Assembly (NCBI GenBank): GCA_963761325.1
Contig: CAVXGZ010000003.1
Location: 895,846 to 959,845, forward strand
Direction: 5' to 3'
Length of the DNA: 64,000 bases
Source of the DNA: Streptantibioticus_C sp963761325
GTDB taxonomy: Bacteria; Actinomycetota; Actinomycetes; Streptomycetales; Streptomycetaceae
Shown here: positions 62,377 to 64,000 of the stretch, in pieces
Position numbering within the stretch: position 1 is the first letter of the stretch
Layout: every line of letters starts with the position of its first letter
Notes under the pieces: model-generated
What the model saw: only the letters and a program-made list of their open reading frames with translations
Database searches by the model: none
What the model was told of the DNA's origin: nothing
Made by a program: the position numbers and the translations under genes

Positions 62377-63765
62377 ATGAGGACGCCCTGGGGCAGACGG
62401 CTGCGCGCCGTGCTCGCCTCCGCCGGCGCGATCGGACTCGCGCTCTTCGCCGCGTCGCCCGCGATGGCGGCGAGCGGCACGCCGACCACGCCCACCGAAC
62501 TGTTCAACGCCTACCAGAACTGCTCCACCGACGCCTCCGCGCCGGTCTGGGTCATCGGGCGGGGCCTGCTGATCGAGGCCGTGCCGGGGGACACCGACAC
62601 CACGGACAACGACCAGCTCACCGCCCAGTTCCAGCTCTGGCCGGTCGCCGACCCGACGCAGGTGACCAGCTACAGCCAGTCGTTCGTCCCGGCCGGGAAC
62701 GAGGGCGACGTCACCGTCCCGTCCACCGACCTGACCGACGGGCAGACCTACGCCTGGCAGGCCCAGACGGCGGTCGGCGGCCAGACGTCCGACTGGTCGG
62801 CCCCGTGCTACATCACCGTCGACGACACCGCGCCGGCCGCCGTGCCCACCGTGGCCTCGCCGAACTACCCGCAGGGCCGGCAGAACCCCGGCGGCACCCC
62901 GGTCCAGTTCACCTTCGGGGCGAACGGCGTGAGCGACGTCGCCGGCTACGTCTTCTCCTGGTACGGGACCCTCCCCGTACCGGTGACCGCCATCGGCCCG
63001 CACGGCATCCCGCAGCCGGCGAGCCCGTACGACACCGACCCGCAGAACTTCGTCCGGGCGGACGCGCTCGGCGGCTCGGCCACCGTCAGCCTGGTCCCGC
63101 CCGGCGGTGAGGGGCAGTTCACGCTGACCGTGGCGAGCCTGGACCAGGCCATGAACGAGTCGGCGCAGACCACCTACACCTTCCAGGTGGCGCCCACCGC
63201 GCCGACGGTCACCGCGGACGGCACCCAGCAGTTCGGCGAGCCGACCACCTTCACCTTCACGCCGAACGCGGCGCTGCAGGCGGCCAGTCCGGTGGTCAGC
63301 TACACCGTGCAGACCGAGGGCGGCCAGCCGGACCAGACGGTCACCGTCGACGCGGCGGCCGACGGCACCGGCACCACGACCCTCACCCTCAACGCCCCGA
63401 GCGGCGAACTCCTCCGGGTGACCAGCACCAGCGCCGACGGCTGGGTCAGCGACATCCAGTGGTGGAGCAGTGACTACCCGGACACCACCCCGACCGTGGC
63501 CTCCGACGTCTACGTGGAGAACGGCAGCTCCGGCGGCGCCGGGGTCTGCGGCACGTTCACCTTCACCGATCCGAACGTGTCGAACGTCGCCGGCTACACC
63601 TACGTGATGAACACCGACGACCCGGTCACCGTCACCGCCCACGACGGCAAGGCGGTGATCCACTGGACCCCGGACGCCAGCGGCTGGTACGACCTGCAGG
63701 TCTACGCCACCACCACGACCGGCGCCCAGACCTCGCAGTACTACTACATCTTCACCGTCAACTGA
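62377..63765 (+). CDS. secreted Ig/fibronectin-like-fold protein
   Basis: The 462-residue protein has a Sec signal peptide (MRTPWGRRLRAVLASAGAIG..., cleavage near ASPAMA-A, residue 31). The rest is Thr/Val/Asp-rich beta sequence with repeated immunoglobulin/FN3-like units (YAWQAQTAVGGQTSDWSAPC; FTLTVASLDQAMNESAQTTYTF; YDLQVYATTTTGAQTSQYY). No catalytic domain is visible, so it may be a cell-surface or extracellular binding protein. GAGGGGGGAA precedes the ATG. Confidence 0.78.
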   Translation: MRTPWGRRLRAVLASAGAIGLALFAASPAMAASGTPTTPTELFNAYQNCSTDASAPVWVIGRGLLIEAVPGDTDTTDNDQLTAQFQLWPVADPTQVTSYSQSFVPAGNEGDVTVPSTDLTDGQTYAWQAQTAVGGQTSDWSAPCYITVDDTAPAAVPTVASPNYPQGRQNPGGTPVQFTFGANGVSDVAGYVFSWYGTLPVPVTAIGPHGIPQPASPYDTDPQNFVRADALGGSATVSLVPPGGEGQFTLTVASLDQAMNESAQTTYTFQVAPTAPTVTADGTQQFGEPTTFTFTPNAALQAASPVVSYTVQTEGGQPDQTVTVDAAADGTGTTTLTLNAPSGELLRVTSTSADGWVSDIQWWSSDYPDTTPTVASDVYVENGSSGGAGVCGTFTFTDPNVSNVAGYTYVMNTDDPVTVTAHDGKAVIHWTPDASGWYDLQVYATTTTGAQTSQYYYIFTVN

Positions 63766-63782
63766 CCCGTCCAGCGTGCGGT

Positions 63783-63810
63783 GGCCGCCGGGGCGCCTGC
63801 TCCGGCGGCC
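63783..63810 (+). terminator. GC hairpin after the secreted protein gene
   Basis: GGCCGCCGG pairs with CCGGCGGCC across a ten-base loop, 18 bases after the stop codon. Confidence 0.6.
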
Positions 63811-63830
63811 GCCGCCGTCCGGGCACCGAG

Positions 63831-63929
63831 GTCCAACTCTCAGGGACCGACCGCGCCGTCGCGGAGCGGCTCGGCGCGATGATCCGCGAGACCACGAAGC
63901 AAGATCCGCCGGCCGACAGTGGCACGTGA
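63831..63929 (+). pseudogene. C-terminal remnant of an unidentified gene
   Basis: The last 32 codons before a TGA read TDRAVAERLGAMIRETTKQD-type sequence with normal codon bias but no upstream start or domain. It could be the end of a mobile-element gene such as a recombinase, given the attachment-site context; this is speculative. TGGCAC occurs twice right after it, eleven bases apart. Confidence 0.3.
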
Positions 63930-63951
63930 CTGGCACGGCTACCCGAACGAC

Positions 63952-63994
63952 GAAGGGCCGGTTCCGAGGATCACGCCCTCCGAACCGGCCCTTC
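63952..63994. terminator. 13-bp hairpin at the window end
   Basis: GAAGGGCCGGTTC pairs perfectly with GAACCGGCCCTTC across 17 bases. The type resembles hairpins after tRNA genes in this genus; the gene served lies outside the window. Confidence 0.6.
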
Positions 63995-64000
63995 CGCGTG

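Overview
The window is very GC-rich, with strong third-position GC bias, frequent GTG starts, many apparently leaderless promoters, TTA codons restricted to accessory genes, and mycothiol-linked enzymes. This points to an actinomycete of the Streptomyces/Kitasatospora/Streptacidiphilus type. Positions 1-51,000 look like ordinary chromosome. From memory, the gene set groEL, cold-shock gene, thrC, otsA, otsB, SIS/ROK/nagA, cdgB, terD matches a block of the Streptomyces core genome; this could not be checked here.

Layout. 1-5,730: an XPB-associated protein (5' end outside the window), a VanZ protein, XPB helicase and a mycothiol-dependent isomerase-like protein. 5,841-8,572: a small ORF and HelR, an RNA-polymerase-rescue ATPase. 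8,605-14,958: a compact accessory-looking group (cupin-like protein, methyltransferase with a TTA codon, Pro1 tautomerase-like protein, deaminase, SDR, STAND ATPase). 15,065-18,455: CutC, an HD protein, murQ and its RpiR-type regulator. 20,033-24,440: groEL with tandem CIRCE half-sites, a cold-shock gene, and thrC with a CysO-like sulfur carrier under a SAM riboswitch. 24,652-26,964: otsA and otsB, convergent. 27,311-31,333: amino-sugar catabolism (SIS, ROK kinase, nagA, class II aldolase) with a DasR-like site. 32,452-36,176: cdgB diguanylate cyclase with a BldD-like palindrome, a flavin reductase, arfB and terD.

36,176-45,143 holds two copies of a short element with near-perfect terminal inverted repeats (MITE-like). 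One follows the terD stop codon and the other splits an MFS transporter gene next to its ArsR-type regulator, which has a textbook operator/promoter. 45,227-53,651 is mixed: DUF1707, VOC, CYTH, a secreted glycoside hydrolase, an MFS transporter, a class A beta-lactamase and a DUF4331 protein.

From about 53,660 onward the region is accessory: lower GC, pseudogenes, and conflict-type operons. A three-gene operon (54,462-56,244) encodes a small partner, a WxG/EndoU-type toxin with an unusual acidic tail, and a candidate immunity protein. A 3'-half tRNA-Thr remnant at 57,543-57,585, followed by a terminator hairpin, looks like the distal attachment site of an integrated element lying to the right. 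That element would include a second WXG100-like four-gene operon (58,077-60,832), a truncated VapC, a frameshifted ADP-ribosylglycohydrolase and a secreted Ig-like-fold protein. The first gene of each WXG-type operon carries a TTA codon, suggesting bldA control.

The most notable items are the SAM riboswitch-thrC-CysO-like unit, the truncated tRNA attachment site, the EndoU toxin operon and the TTA-containing WXG-type island operon, the MITE pair with one transporter knock-out, and a series of operator-like palindromes placed on recognisable promoters.
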